This document shows, one piece after another, positions 17,751 through 26,474 of a stretch of DNA of 64,000 nucleotides. This stretch comes from Ignavibacteria bacterium. Lineage in GTDB: Bacteria; Bacteroidota; Ignavibacteria; Ignavibacteriales; Ignavibacteriaceae. The notes under the pieces are model-generated. The model searched no databases, was not told the origin of the DNA, and was given only the letters and a program-made list of their open reading frames with translations. Positions within the stretch are counted from its first letter, which is position 1. The number at the start of each line of letters is the position of its first letter. A program made the translations under genes and the position numbers. Where the stretch lies: contig JAJTBZ010000074.1 of NCBI GenBank assembly GCA_021286645.1, positions 1 through 64,000 of the forward strand, in the 5' to 3' direction.

Positions 17751-19488
17751 AATAGCTGATATGAATCCCGCAGAATTGGCAGCAAAGGAATCACTAGAGG
17801 CCTTGTACCAAGCCATTGATCAGAAAAAAAATTTTTTACTTGAAGCAGGTGCAGGTGCAGGGAAGACTTACTCCTTAATAAAAGCCCTAAGATATATTAT
17901 TGCAAAAAACAGTCGCTATTTACTGCGCAAAGACCAACGGGTTGCATGTATTACATTCACAAATGTTGCAAAAAATGAAATAAGAACTCGAACAGATAGT
18001 CACCCGGCAATTCTTTCTGAAACAATTCATTCTTTTTGTTGGTCATTGATAGTGGACTTCCAACCTAGCATGAGAACAATTATACCGAAGCTTGATAAAT
18101 GGAAGCAAAGAATAGAGGAAGCAGGTGGTGTTGGAACAAGGAAAGTGATCTATGATCTGGGCTATCCAAAAGTAGAGGAAGAGGGTATATTCCTTCATCA
18201 TGATGATGTAATTGACCTAACGGTGCGCCTGATGAAGGAACAAAAATTCAGAACAATACTCGCTAGCCGATACCCTGTAATATTTATAGATGAATATCAA
18301 GATACGAATAAAAGCTTTGCGAATTCATTGAAGACTCATTTTATTGATCCCGAAACGGGTCCCCTCATAGGCTTTTTTGGTGATCATTGGCAGAAAATAT
18401 ATGGCCAAGAGGCGTGTGGAAAGATAGAATGGGATAAACTGACAGAAATAAAAAAGGAAGCGAACTTTCGCTCCGATAAGTTAATTGTAGAATGCCTAAA
18501 TATGATGCGTCCAGAATTGCCACAGAAGATTAAAGATGAACAGTCGCAAGGAATGATAGATATACTGCATACAAATATGTGGGTGGGAACGCGGCGGAAT
18601 GAAGCCCAATGGGATGGCGATCTTCCGGTAGAAAATGCCAGGGCATACAGAATCAGGGCAAAAGAATATCTCATGGGTCGCGGATGGGATTTTAACCCCC
18701 AAGAGACAAAAATATTAATGTTAACTCATAATCTTTTGGCTGACGAACAAGGTTATAAGAATTTGGCAAATGTTTTTAGTCATAATGACTCCTTTATAAA
18801 AAAAGAAGATGACTACATTGAATATTTTGTTGACTATTTAGAGCCCATTTGCAATGCCTATCAGAGTCGCAAATATGGGGAAATGTTTAAAGTACTTGGA
18901 CAAAGAACGCCAAATATCCGTACTTTGAAAGATAAGGTAAAATGGAAGAACGATTTTGATAAACTTATAAAAATTCGGAATTCAGGTAGCATTGGTGATG
19001 TTATAGATCATCTCAAAGAAACGCAACGTCCGCGATTATCTGATAAAATAGAGAGCAAGGAAAGAAAAATAGTAGATATAGAAACAGTTGCTGAGAATGA
19101 AAGATCAGAGGACGACAAGAGGTTTATGGAGCGTCTACAGAATTTAAAGCGTGTATCATATAAAGAAGTAACTACGCTCACTAAATTTGTAGAAGACCAA
19201 ACTCTATTTGCAACAAATCATGGAGTTAAGGGGGCGGAATTTGAAAATGTATTCATAGTAATTGGGCGGGGCTGGAGCCTATACAATTTTAATCAAATGC
19301 TAGAGTGGGAGCAGACTGGAATTCCTGCAGGGGAAGAAAAAAACTACGAAAGGAATAGAAATTTGTTCTATGTTGCCTGTTCACGACCTAAAAGTAAATT
19401 GGCGATTTTATTCACTCAAGAAATATCCAAAAGTGCAATGCAGACTCTCAAAAAATGGTTTGGCGAAAATTCTATTCATGCGTTATAG
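17743..19488 (+). CDS. gajB: UvrD/Rep-like helicase (GajB-like)
   Basis: The helicase partner of the preceding nuclease has 581 residues from ATG 17743, which overlaps the gajA-like stop by eight bases; a GTG at 17731 is an alternative start. Superfamily 1A motifs are clear: Walker A EAGAGAGKT (K41), motif II FIDEYQDTN (D183/E184), motif III region GFFGDHWQKIYG, motif V ATNHGVKGAEFENV and motif VI RNLFYVACSRPKSK. In Gabija the helicase binds the nuclease complex and senses DNA ends or unwinds DNA. The overlap implies tight co-translation. RecB or AddA are excluded by length and the lack of a C-terminal nuclease domain. Confidence 0.88.
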   Translation: MPEIADMNPAELAAKESLEALYQAIDQKKNFLLEAGAGAGKTYSLIKALRYIIAKNSRYLLRKDQRVACITFTNVAKNEIRTRTDSHPAILSETIHSFCWSLIVDFQPSMRTIIPKLDKWKQRIEEAGGVGTRKVIYDLGYPKVEEEGIFLHHDDVIDLTVRLMKEQKFRTILASRYPVIFIDEYQDTNKSFANSLKTHFIDPETGPLIGFFGDHWQKIYGQEACGKIEWDKLTEIKKEANFRSDKLIVECLNMMRPELPQKIKDEQSQGMIDILHTNMWVGTRRNEAQWDGDLPVENARAYRIRAKEYLMGRGWDFNPQETKILMLTHNLLADEQGYKNLANVFSHNDSFIKKEDDYIEYFVDYLEPICNAYQSRKYGEMFKVLGQRTPNIRTLKDKVKWKNDFDKLIKIRNSGSIGDVIDHLKETQRPRLSDKIESKERKIVDIETVAENERSEDDKRFMERLQNLKRVSYKEVTTLTKFVEDQTLFATNHGVKGAEFENVFIVIGRGWSLYNFNQMLEWEQTGIPAGEEKNYERNRNLFYVACSRPKSKLAILFTQEISKSAMQTLKKWFGENSIHAL

Positions 19489-19782
19489 ATAATTTCAGGT
19501 AAATCTTGAGCTCAATAATTTTCGACCATATCCCTGGAATTGCTGTATTTTTCTGTGAAGGATTACTTCTTAAGAATTTAATGATCTTTTAATCTTATTG
19601 ATTTGGGATTGAGCGGTTATTTTCGAAATTATGGGCGCTTCATTTTGAAGCCGATTAGATTAGCAAAATCTTTCTGAAATTAGTTCAATACTGGACGTTT
19701 CTGTTTGTGGGTTCGTTAAAGATAACAAATTGAGCAGGATATGACTTTTGGAGCCACTTTTGTCGCTCTACATAATTTAATC

Positions 19783-19933
19783 CGGTCTTTCTGCCCGCGC
19801 CTATGACAGGATTCTGAAAGTTGCCCGTACAATTGCAGATATGGAAAACGCCGAGGCAATTCAGGCCCACCATATCAGCGAGGCTATCCAGTACCGAAGC
19901 TTAGACCGGCAACTGTGGAATCATTGATAGTTA
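19783..19933 (+). pseudogene. Orphan comM 3' end, right copy of direct repeat
   Basis: These 151 bases repeat 15198-15348, including the stop codon, without any 5' part of comM. It differs at four positions: three are silent third-codon changes (Ile, Ala and Gln codons) and one changes Ser to Ala. That pattern means the two copies diverged while each was coding, in different comM alleles, rather than after duplication. It is the displaced or imported comM end flanking the island. Confidence 0.9.
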
Positions 19934-20028
19934 CTCTATTTAAGATTTTGTATATTTAAACGGCTCATAGTAATTTAGTTGGTCCGCATCAGGAAATCCT
20001 CTTTAACATTATAAAGCAATAATATTTT

Positions 20029-20907
20029 ATGACTAAAATAATTTCGCTTCTGTACATTTTTGTTTTTAGTTTCGCTGCTCTCGCGCAATCTGCCGATCCC
20101 TATACGCAAACGAGAGACACCTCCCGCGCATCGCTGGAACGTTGTTTTGGCAGTTGGCATTACGAGGGCAGTGTGTTTAATGCCAAACCGCCCAAAGGCA
20201 CCAAGAATCTGAAGTTAATTATTGCACAGAACCAGATTCAGCTAGGGGATGCAATCAACCGGGTAAAATCGTGGGATGTTCATTGCTTCGATAAGCATGA
20301 TTTATATTCCTATTATCGCCTGCAAGCTCAGCTATTCTCACCCAAACCATGGAAAGTTTGGGTTATTGAACCGGAAGATCATTGGGTAAAAGATAATATT
20401 TATAAAAACGGTTTTACTATTTATATGGGTTTGGATAATGACAAGCTGTTTGTCAATGTATGTGACGAATTTTTTATCTACCGTAGAGATGGTAGTAAAG
20501 AAATGTTACCGACACCTGCATCGGAACAACTTGAAATCACACCCTGCAATCTTAACAACCTTTTCGGGACTTACCGTTTTGTGAAAGGGCTTTCTACCGG
20601 GCAAGATGACGGTCAATGGGGAAAATATGACCTCATAATCACAAAGGATAAATTGATTTGCAGGGACACTGAAGATGTATATAAGTGGGTAGTTCACTCA
20701 CTTGATGCATATAATCTATATTATGAATTTCATCTCGACATAGAAAAAATTGCTCCAAACAAAGCCAATGTTTGTGCATTGTGTTGGCAAGAAAAAGCTT
20801 CAGAGGATATCACGCATACCTATTGTGAGTTCGTTAGTATTAATGAGAATGAGATTATATATCGCTTTAGCAACAACCAACTTTATCTTTACCGAAAAGT
20901 TAAATAA
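20029..20907 (+). CDS. Secreted hypothetical protein, tandem paralogue 1
   Basis: This 292-residue protein has a Sec signal peptide (MTKIISLLYIFVFSFAALA, cleavage near AQ) and no lipobox. The mature part seems to hold two similar lipocalin-like halves, each opening with FG-[ST]-[WY] followed by basic-hydrophobic strands: CFGSWHYEG near residue 43 and NLFGTYRFV near 180. I do not recognise the family. It is about 60 percent identical to the next gene, so the pair arose by tandem duplication. The mature protein is predicted periplasmic or surface exposed. TATATTTA at 19951-19958 fits a Bacteroidota -7 box, but no -33 element is well placed. Confidence 0.75.
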   Translation: MTKIISLLYIFVFSFAALAQSADPYTQTRDTSRASLERCFGSWHYEGSVFNAKPPKGTKNLKLIIAQNQIQLGDAINRVKSWDVHCFDKHDLYSYYRLQAQLFSPKPWKVWVIEPEDHWVKDNIYKNGFTIYMGLDNDKLFVNVCDEFFIYRRDGSKEMLPTPASEQLEITPCNLNNLFGTYRFVKGLSTGQDDGQWGKYDLIITKDKLICRDTEDVYKWVVHSLDAYNLYYEFHLDIEKIAPNKANVCALCWQEKASEDITHTYCEFVSINENEIIYRFSNNQLYLYRKVK

Positions 20908-20995
20908 AGTTGGTTGAAAATCTATCTATTAGATTTGAATGGAAAAATTTTATCACACATAAGCAGACTTTTATAAAAGAAGAAAATGATTATTT

Positions 20996-21874
20996 ATGAC
21001 TAAAATAATTTCACTTATATATTTAGCCCTTCTTTGCATTACATCTTTTGCACAGGAGATCGATGATTACGAGGAGTTCAAAGACACCTCCCGGGCCTCG
21101 CTGGAGCGTTGTTTTGGCAGCTGGCATTATGAAGGAAGCTTGTTTAAGGAGAAACCACCCAAAGGGGCAAAGTATCTGAAGTTAATTATTGCACAGAACC
21201 AGATTCAATTAGGGAATGCAATTGGCAGGGTAAAATCCTGGAATACGTATTGCTTCGGTAAAGAGGATTTGGATTTAATGTTTCGTCTGCAAGCCAGGCG
21301 TTTATCTCCCAACCCTGAGAAAGTTTGGTTGATTGAACCGAAAGATGTTTGGGTAAAAAATAATATTTATAAAACCCACTTAAGTATCTTTATGGGTTCA
21401 GATAATGATAAGTTATTTATCGAAACAGAGGACGCGTATTTTATCTACAGAAGAGATGGCAGTGAAGAAAAGAAGCCGGTACCTGCATCAGGGCATCGTA
21501 AAACCACGCCCTGCAATCTTAGCAGCCTTTTCGGGACATACCGTTTTGTGAAGGCTCTTCATACCAGGCAAGATGAGGATCAATGGAAAAAATATGACAT
21601 CATAATCGCAAAAAACACTAATGTAGTGCGTGACACCGTAACAAGGGTAGTAAAGTGGTCGGTTAAATCATATGACGCAGATAGTCTACTTTATCACTTC
21701 CAGCTAAATATGGAGGATATTGCTCCCGGCAACGCGAATGTTTGTGTATTGTCTGAAACAGTACGTTCCTATGATACATACCTTGAGTATCCATTTGGCA
21801 TTTTTATTAATGAGAATGAGATGATATATAACTATAGCGACGACAAACTTTATCTTTACCGCAGAGTAAAATAA
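20996..21874 (+). CDS. Secreted hypothetical protein, tandem paralogue 2
   Basis: This gene encodes the same length (292 residues) and same start (MTKIIS) as its upstream neighbour, with a signal peptide ending near FAQ. Conserved blocks include DTSRASLERCFGSWHYEGS, NLKLIIAQNQIQLG-type strands and VWxIEP, while the second half is more divergent. The internal two-half structure is retained (CFGSWHYEG and SLFGTYRFVK). A hairpin terminator follows after 62 bases, so the pair probably forms a two-gene unit. Function is unknown. Confidence 0.75.
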   Translation: MTKIISLIYLALLCITSFAQEIDDYEEFKDTSRASLERCFGSWHYEGSLFKEKPPKGAKYLKLIIAQNQIQLGNAIGRVKSWNTYCFGKEDLDLMFRLQARRLSPNPEKVWLIEPKDVWVKNNIYKTHLSIFMGSDNDKLFIETEDAYFIYRRDGSEEKKPVPASGHRKTTPCNLSSLFGTYRFVKALHTRQDEDQWKKYDIIIAKNTNVVRDTVTRVVKWSVKSYDADSLLYHFQLNMEDIAPGNANVCVLSETVRSYDTYLEYPFGIFINENEMIYNYSDDKLYLYRRVK

Positions 21875-21936
21875 AGTTGATTGAATTTTCTTATTGCCCG
21901 GGCGGCAGAGGAAAAAAATAAAAAAAAGTTATAGGA

Positions 21937-21980
21937 AGCCATAAAAGGAACGAACGGGAACTTTTATGGCTTTCATTTTT
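21937..21980 (+). terminator. Rho-independent terminator after the paralogue pair
   Basis: An 11-base perfect inverted repeat (AGCCATAAAAG at 21937 and CTTTTATGGCT at 21961) with a 13-base loop is followed by TTCATTTTTT. It ends the transcript of the two secreted paralogues. Confidence 0.8.
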
Positions 21981-22381
21981 TAAACAAGGATGAACGATAT
22001 ATTCGGCTTGCTATGCAATATAGTACTTTTAATAAATAAAACAGCATGTAAAATACCTTATACATTCCCTTTCTTATTTCAGACATTTTCTATGCTACCC
22101 GCAGCGTTACAGCATCCATACATCTTCGTGCATAGTATTTTCAGATTGCAATCCGGGTCATATAGTAACTTACCGAACTTCTCCAGCACCTACCCGGCTC
22201 CCTGTGCATAGCATTGTGCTACCTGGTGCGGTTCCTCCCCTTTCATTTCCTTAACCTCGGTAGATTAATAGTTATCCCAGCACAAAATTTGCTTCCCAAA
22301 TTAAAGCTTTATTTCAGCATTTAACCGTTCTCCGGGAAGTTGTATATTTCATTTATCAATAAAATAATTTCAGAGGTTCTT
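21981..22381. other. Intergenic region, no supported gene
   Basis: Open frames here are short and lack ribosome binding sites. The last part should carry the promoter of the metallo-beta-lactamase-fold gene; a TATATTTC box lies at 22343-22350 without a well-spaced -33 element. Confidence 0.4.
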
Positions 22382-23101
22382 GTGCGTTTTGTAATACTTT
22401 ACACATTAAGCTTCGGCTTCTTAATATCCGTTGCCGCTAAGCCTTTTGAATCTGATGTCATTAAAACGAAATCTGGCAATGTAACCATTACCTTTATCGG
22501 TCATGGCAGCCTGATGCTGGAGTTTAAAGGCAAAGTTATTCACGTTGACCCGTTTTCCAAACTAACCGATTATAGTTTGCTGCCGAAGGCCGATCTGGTG
22601 CTTATTACCCATGAACATTTTGACCACCTCGATACCGCCGCGCTGAATAAAATTGCAAAGGAAACAACTACAATTATTACAAATAAACAATGCGTTGGCA
22701 TTTTACAAAAAGGCATAGCATTAAGTAACGGCGATACGACTTCATTTGATGAAATAAAAATTAAAGCCGTTCCCGCTTATAATACCACTCCCGGACGAGA
22801 TAAATTCCACCCGAAAGGCAGGGATAACGGTTATATAGTAACCTTTGGGGATAGAATCATTTATATAGCGGGAGATACCGAGCCGGTTCCTGAAATGAAA
22901 GAGTTAAAGAATATTGATATTGCCTTTCTGCCGGTTAACCAACCATATACCATGACACCCGAACAGGCTGTTGAAGCCATTAGAATAATAAAACCAGCTA
23001 TTTTTTATCCGTACCACTTTGGAGAAACGAAATTGGAAAACCTAACGTTTTTACTTAAAGGAGTTAAAGGAACAGAAATACGAATTAGAAACATGAAATA
23101 G
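22382..23101 (+). CDS. Metallo-beta-lactamase-fold hydrolase, exported
   Basis: The start is taken at GTG 22382 because AGAGG lies five bases upstream and the product then begins with a clean signal peptide (RFVILYTLSFGFLISVAA). The mature domain is an UlaG-like metallo-beta-lactamase fold: GHGSLMLEF, THEHFDHLD with H77, H79, D81 and H82 as metal ligands, AGDTEPV with a bridging aspartate, and a late YPYHFGET histidine. Length is 240 residues, normal for the family. The substrate is unknown and could be a phosphodiester or lactone; export is unusual for UlaG-like enzymes. It precedes the DUF169 gene by ten bases and is probably cotranscribed with it. Confidence 0.85.
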   Translation: MRFVILYTLSFGFLISVAAKPFESDVIKTKSGNVTITFIGHGSLMLEFKGKVIHVDPFSKLTDYSLLPKADLVLITHEHFDHLDTAALNKIAKETTTIITNKQCVGILQKGIALSNGDTTSFDEIKIKAVPAYNTTPGRDKFHPKGRDNGYIVTFGDRIIYIAGDTEPVPEMKELKNIDIAFLPVNQPYTMTPEQAVEAIRIIKPAIFYPYHFGETKLENLTFLLKGVKGTEIRIRNMK

Positions 23102-23111
23102 GATCGACTAC

Positions 23112-23864
23112 ATGAAAAGTGCAATTGCCGAAGCGATAAAACTGCAAAAATCTCCAATCGCCGTATTGTTAAGCGATGAAAAACCTGAAAACTGTGTACA
23201 GTTTAAAAAAAATTCGTGGGGTTGCGTAGCTAACATGATGTTAGCCTCGCTAAAAGGAAAGGTAGCCGCGTTCGACCGTGAGACCTTTGGCTGCCCGGGC
23301 GGTGGTACCGCGCTTGGTTTTGGCGACCAATACAAAACCTGGCCAATTCATAAATTGCTTTCTACCGGTTTTGGTGAATACGTAAACGAAGAGGGGCGCA
23401 CCATTGCAGCCCGTGAGGGTGAGTATTATTTCGAGACGCCCGAACTCGCACGGCATTGGGTTGATTCTATGCCCATGCGTGAAGTTCCGGCGCAATACGT
23501 AGTATTTTCGCCATTGGATTTGCTTGAAGGTAATGAACAAATAACACAGATAGTATTCTTCGTGAACCCCGATCAACTTTCTGCATTAACCGTGCTGGCC
23601 AATTATAGCACCGGCAGATATGATAACGTTATCGCTCCTTTTTGCGCGGCGTGTCAATCAATCCTGTTTGGTTATCAGCAGGATGAAACCGAACAAAGTA
23701 AGGCAGTAATTGGCTTTTTTGATATTACTACCCGCAGGCACGTCGATCGTGAAACACTGTCATTCACCATGCCATATAAACTCTACCAGGCTATGGAAAG
23801 TAACGTGGAAAAGAGTTTTCTTAAGAAAAACCACTACTGGCAGGAACTGCTTGCCAGGCAATAA
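23112..23864 (+). CDS. DUF169 family protein
   Basis: The 250-residue protein matches the DUF169 pattern: an early SPIAVLLSDEKPE, a cysteine-containing middle (GCVANMM, FGCPGGGTALGFG) and a C-terminal CAACQS plus MPYKLYQ. Family members are soluble and are often found with redox or metal genes; several conserved cysteines (in GCV, GCP and CAAC) could bind a metal or cofactor. Ten bases separate it from the upstream hydrolase and a strong hairpin follows. No precise function is established for the family. Confidence 0.82.
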   Translation: MKSAIAEAIKLQKSPIAVLLSDEKPENCVQFKKNSWGCVANMMLASLKGKVAAFDRETFGCPGGGTALGFGDQYKTWPIHKLLSTGFGEYVNEEGRTIAAREGEYYFETPELARHWVDSMPMREVPAQYVVFSPLDLLEGNEQITQIVFFVNPDQLSALTVLANYSTGRYDNVIAPFCAACQSILFGYQQDETEQSKAVIGFFDITTRRHVDRETLSFTMPYKLYQAMESNVEKSFLKKNHYWQELLARQ

Positions 23865-23875
23865 GCAAGATTTTT

Positions 23876-23910
23876 CCGCGGCCTTTACCGGGGCCGCGGG
23901 CTTTCTTTCC
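23876..23910 (+). terminator. Terminator after DUF169 gene
   Basis: CCGCGGCC (23876) pairs perfectly with GGCCGCGG (23892-23899) across an eight-base loop, followed by GGCTTTCTTTCC. Confidence 0.75.
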
Positions 23911-24214
23911 GGTTATACTTTCTATCAATTGTGAACCATTCCCTCATCTCCCCTGTTATACCCTTACACTGATACAAGGTGATATTGTGTTTTCATATGA
24001 AAAGGAGACTGACAATGAACCGGAATTCCCTTTTTCGATCGCGTTATACCTTCCCAAAAAACGCCGGCATTCAGCTGGTCTGCTTTCAATCTATTTTATC
24101 TTTCACAAACGCACGAACCTGAGCGTTATTATCTAAATGATCCCGGGTTCATAGAACATCTTTTTAGCTGAAAGAAATAGTAAACAGCAAATTTCATTTA
24201 TCGTAAGGCAGAAT
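23911..24214. other. Spacer before the Rieske gene with one possible small gene
   Basis: Apart from a 35-codon frame at 24015-24122 described separately, these 300 bases show no recognisable feature; the Rieske gene promoter is expected near the end. Confidence 0.4.
24015..24122 (+). CDS. Possible small ORF with strong ribosome binding site
   Basis: A 35-codon frame from ATG 24015 to TGA 24122 is preceded by AAAAGGAG at seven-base spacing, one of the best ribosome binding sites in the window. The product is basic with one cysteine and no clear signal peptide. No homology is recognised. It may be a real small protein or leader, or a remnant of a longer gene. Confidence 0.3.
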   Translation: MNRNSLFRSRYTFPKNAGIQLVCFQSILSFTNART

Positions 24215-24694
24215 ATGAACAGAAAGCAATTTATTTCCCGTATCTCAGGCGGAGCCGTGTTAATAGCCTTAACCTCCTCTTCAAGTTTCTTCATTAACGC
24301 CTGCTCAAATACGTCGAATCCCGTCAACTCGCAGGGTGGTGTAGCTTCACTGCCTGTTATACAAGGCACCGCGGGAACAAATACAATTACCTTAGCGATT
24401 GGTGCAACTTCTCCGCTGGCGGCAGTGAACTCCGTTGCTCTGATTCAGAATGGATCTTCACGAATTTTAGTTAAGAGGATTTCTGATACTTCTTTTCTGG
24501 CAGTAAGCGCTATTTGCACTCACGCGGGCTGCGTTATAACTGAATATACCATTAGCGGGGCAGCCTATGTATGTCCTTGCCACGGCTCACAATTTCATCC
24601 CGATGGCACTGTGTTGCAAGGCCCTGCTTCTTCAGGATTAACCACTTATCCAACGCAATTTGCTAACGGGCAGTTAACAGTTACCATTAAATAA
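24215..24694 (+). CDS. Rieske [2Fe-2S] lipoprotein
   Basis: The 159-residue protein begins with a lipoprotein signal whose lipobox is FFINAC (C30), so it is anchored in a membrane on the periplasmic side. The Rieske motifs are complete: CTHAGC (C101, H103, C106) and CPCHGSQF (C120, C122, H123), giving two cysteine and two histidine iron ligands (C101, C120; H103, H123) and the C106-C122 disulfide seen in high-potential Rieske proteins. Its usual role is electron transfer in a quinol-oxidising complex. No cytochrome b gene is adjacent, so it may serve another oxidase or be a lone carrier. Confidence 0.9.
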   Translation: MNRKQFISRISGGAVLIALTSSSSFFINACSNTSNPVNSQGGVASLPVIQGTAGTNTITLAIGATSPLAAVNSVALIQNGSSRILVKRISDTSFLAVSAICTHAGCVITEYTISGAAYVCPCHGSQFHPDGTVLQGPASSGLTTYPTQFANGQLTVTIK

Positions 24695-24696
24695 AA

Positions 24697-24722
24697 AAGG
24701 AGTATGGACAACCATACTCCTT
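24697..24722. terminator. Bidirectional terminator between convergent genes
   Basis: AAGGAGTATGG pairs with CCATACTCCTT around an ACAA loop. A run of A on the left serves as the U-tract for the minus-strand fucose synthase message. Confidence 0.8.
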
Positions 24723-24748
24723 AAACTATATCAAACCGTGGGCAATTA

Positions 24749-25708
24749 TTACTGACGTTTGTCCACATTGTTTAAGAACCATTCATACGCTTTGCGTACA
24801 CCCTCTTCAAGGGATGTTTGGTATGTCCACCCAAGAGAGCGCAAACGTGATACATCGAGGAGTTTTTTTGGAGTCCCGTCAGGTTTGCTTGTATCATGTA
24901 CAATCCGGCCTTCAAAGCCAACAATATTTTTTATAAGTTTTGCAAGATCGCCGATAGTAATATCTTCGCCGGTGCCAATATTTATCTGCGAGATACCCAA
25001 ATCGTACACATCTTTAGCATTTATTTTATCCATCAGGTAAACTACCGCGTTTGCCAGATCTTCAACATAAAGAAATTCCCTGAATGGTGAGCCGGTGCCC
25101 CACATAACAACTTCTGCAGCGCCGTTCACCTTTGCCTCGTGAAATTTACGAATCAGGGCAGGCATTACATGCGAAGTTTCCAGGTTGAAATTATCGTACG
25201 GGCCGTACAGATTTGTCGGCATTACAGAAAAATAATTACATCCGTATTGCTTGTAATAACTTTCACACATTTTTATGCCGGCAATTTTTGCTATCGCGTA
25301 GGGTTCATTGGTGTATTCCAAATAATCGCTCAGCAAATATTCTTCTTTCAATGGCTGTGGAGCAAGTTTAGGATATATACATGAACTGCCGAGAAAGATT
25401 AACTTTTCTACGCCGTTTAAGTACGCTGCATGAATCAAATTATTCTGGATCATCAGGTTTTCATAAAGGAATTGTGCCCGATAGGTATTATTCGCGAGGA
25501 TACCGCCAACTTTAGCCGCGGCAATAATCATCGCTGAGGGTTTTTCCTGAGCAATAAAGGCTTCTACATCTGCCTGGCGCATCAAATCCAATTCATCGAT
25601 ACCACGGCCAATAACATTGGTATAGCCTACTTTTTTCAGTTCTCTGTGAATTGCCGAACCCACCATTCCCAAATGTCCGGCTAAATAAATTTTACTCGAT
25701 TTATCCAT
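24749..25708 (-). CDS. fcl: GDP-L-fucose synthase
   Basis: GDP-L-fucose synthase converts GDP-4-keto-6-deoxymannose to GDP-L-fucose with NADPH. The protein has the SDR start [13 protein letters not shown], the GSSCIYP segment with catalytic serine, and the YxxxK motif YAIAK, plus the RxFLYVxD-type [12 protein letters not shown] and a C-terminal [11 protein letters not shown] hallmark of this enzyme. I start it at ATG 25708 because AAGGATGAGA precedes it; upstream in-frame codons would add an unusual N-terminus. GDP-mannose 4,6-dehydratase is not in view. It fits with the glycan genes at the window start. Confidence 0.93.
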   Translation of the reverse strand: MDKSSKIYLAGHLGMVGSAIHRELKKVGYTNVIGRGIDELDLMRQADVEAFIAQEKPSAMIIAAAKVGGILANNTYRAQFLYENLMIQNNLIHAAYLNGVEKLIFLGSSCIYPKLAPQPLKEEYLLSDYLEYTNEPYAIAKIAGIKMCESYYKQYGCNYFSVMPTNLYGPYDNFNLETSHVMPALIRKFHEAKVNGAAEVVMWGTGSPFREFLYVEDLANAVVYLMDKINAKDVYDLGISQINIGTGEDITIGDLAKLIKNIVGFEGRIVHDTSKPDGTPKKLLDVSRLRSLGWTYQTSLEEGVRKAYEWFLNNVDKRQ

Positions 25709-25821
25709 TCTCATCCTTATAAATTTCACTGCAAAATACGGCCCTGCACCGGGCAGCATGTAATTGCTTTTTTTTAGACTCAGCCTGTGCAAAGCAAAAT
25801 CAAATTCAGTACTAATATAAA

Positions 25822-25852
25822 TAAAAAAAGCGTTCCATGTACCGGAACGCTT
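25822..25852 (-). terminator. Terminator of the frr end of the translation operon
   Basis: AAGCGTTCC (25828) pairs with GGAACGCTT (25844-25852) around a seven-base loop, with a run of A to the left that becomes the U-tract on the minus strand. Confidence 0.85.
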
Positions 25853-25888
25853 ACAAACACCATTGGAAGAAAACAGGGTTATCCCTGG

Positions 25889-26443
25889 TTACACTTCCAT
25901 AATTTCTTTTTCTTTGTGTTTCAGAATGTCATCGACAATAACAATATGTTCATCGGTTAATTTCTGAACTTTGGTTTCATATTCTTTTAACAAGTCCTCA
26001 GAAAGTTTTTGATCTTTTTGAGTTTTTTTCAGATGCTCATTTGCCTCACGGCGAACATTACGAACGGCTACTTTTGCATCTTCGCCAAATTTTTTCACTA
26101 ATTTTACGAAGTCACGGCGACGTTCTTCTGTTAACGGAGGAATTGGCACTTTAAGATTCGTACCATCGCTAACGGGGTTCAAACCAAGATCGGCCGTAAG
26201 AATTGCTTTATCAATTGGCTGGATCATTGATTTATCCCATGGGGTAACCGAAAGAGTATGTGCATCGAGTACCGTAACGTTTGCTACCTGTTTCAGAGGC
26301 ATAGGGGACCCGTAGTAGTCAACCTTCACCATATCCAATAATGCAGTTGTAGCTTTTCCGGTACGAACTTTTGATAATTCAGCCCGCAGTGCCTCGAGCG
26401 TTTTATCCATTTTGGCTTTAGTTTCTTTAAATATTTTCTCCAT
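25889..26443 (-). CDS. frr: Ribosome recycling factor
   Basis: RRF, 184 residues, splits post-termination ribosomes with EF-G. The sequence is typical: MEKIFKETKAKMDKTLEALR, KVDYYGSPMPLKQVANV and the conserved PPLTEERRRDFVK segment. ATG 26443 is chosen over an in-frame GTG six bases earlier because GAGG lies five bases ahead of it. It is the last gene of the ribosomal/pyrH block and is followed by a terminator. Confidence 0.96.
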   Translation of the reverse strand: MEKIFKETKAKMDKTLEALRAELSKVRTGKATTALLDMVKVDYYGSPMPLKQVANVTVLDAHTLSVTPWDKSMIQPIDKAILTADLGLNPVSDGTNLKVPIPPLTEERRRDFVKLVKKFGEDAKVAVRNVRREANEHLKKTQKDQKLSEDLLKEYETKVQKLTDEHIVIVDDILKHKEKEIMEV

Positions 26444-26474
26444 AATCACCTCGAATTTAACATACGCAAAGATA

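Larger units (their letters stand above)
15349..19782 (+). mobile_element. Gabija-type defence island bounded by duplicated comM 3' ends
   Basis: The 4.4 kb between the two comM 3'-end copies holds exactly two genes, a TOPRIM ATPase and a UvrD-like helicase, and is visibly richer in A/T and in AGA and ATA codons than the flanking genes. No integrase, transposase or terminal inverted repeat is seen. The arrangement is that of an element that integrates at a gene's 3' end and restores it, or of a block gained by recombination with a related comM. Its 15349-15683 leader and the 19489-19782 tail have no recognisable gene and are frame-broken in all phases. Confidence 0.75.

Noticed and set aside
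15684-19488. RecBCD/AddAB or recombination-repair genes as an alternative to Gabija
   Set aside because: The helicase lacks the nuclease domain and size of RecB/AddA, and the partner has an OLD-type TOPRIM domain, which fits Gabija.
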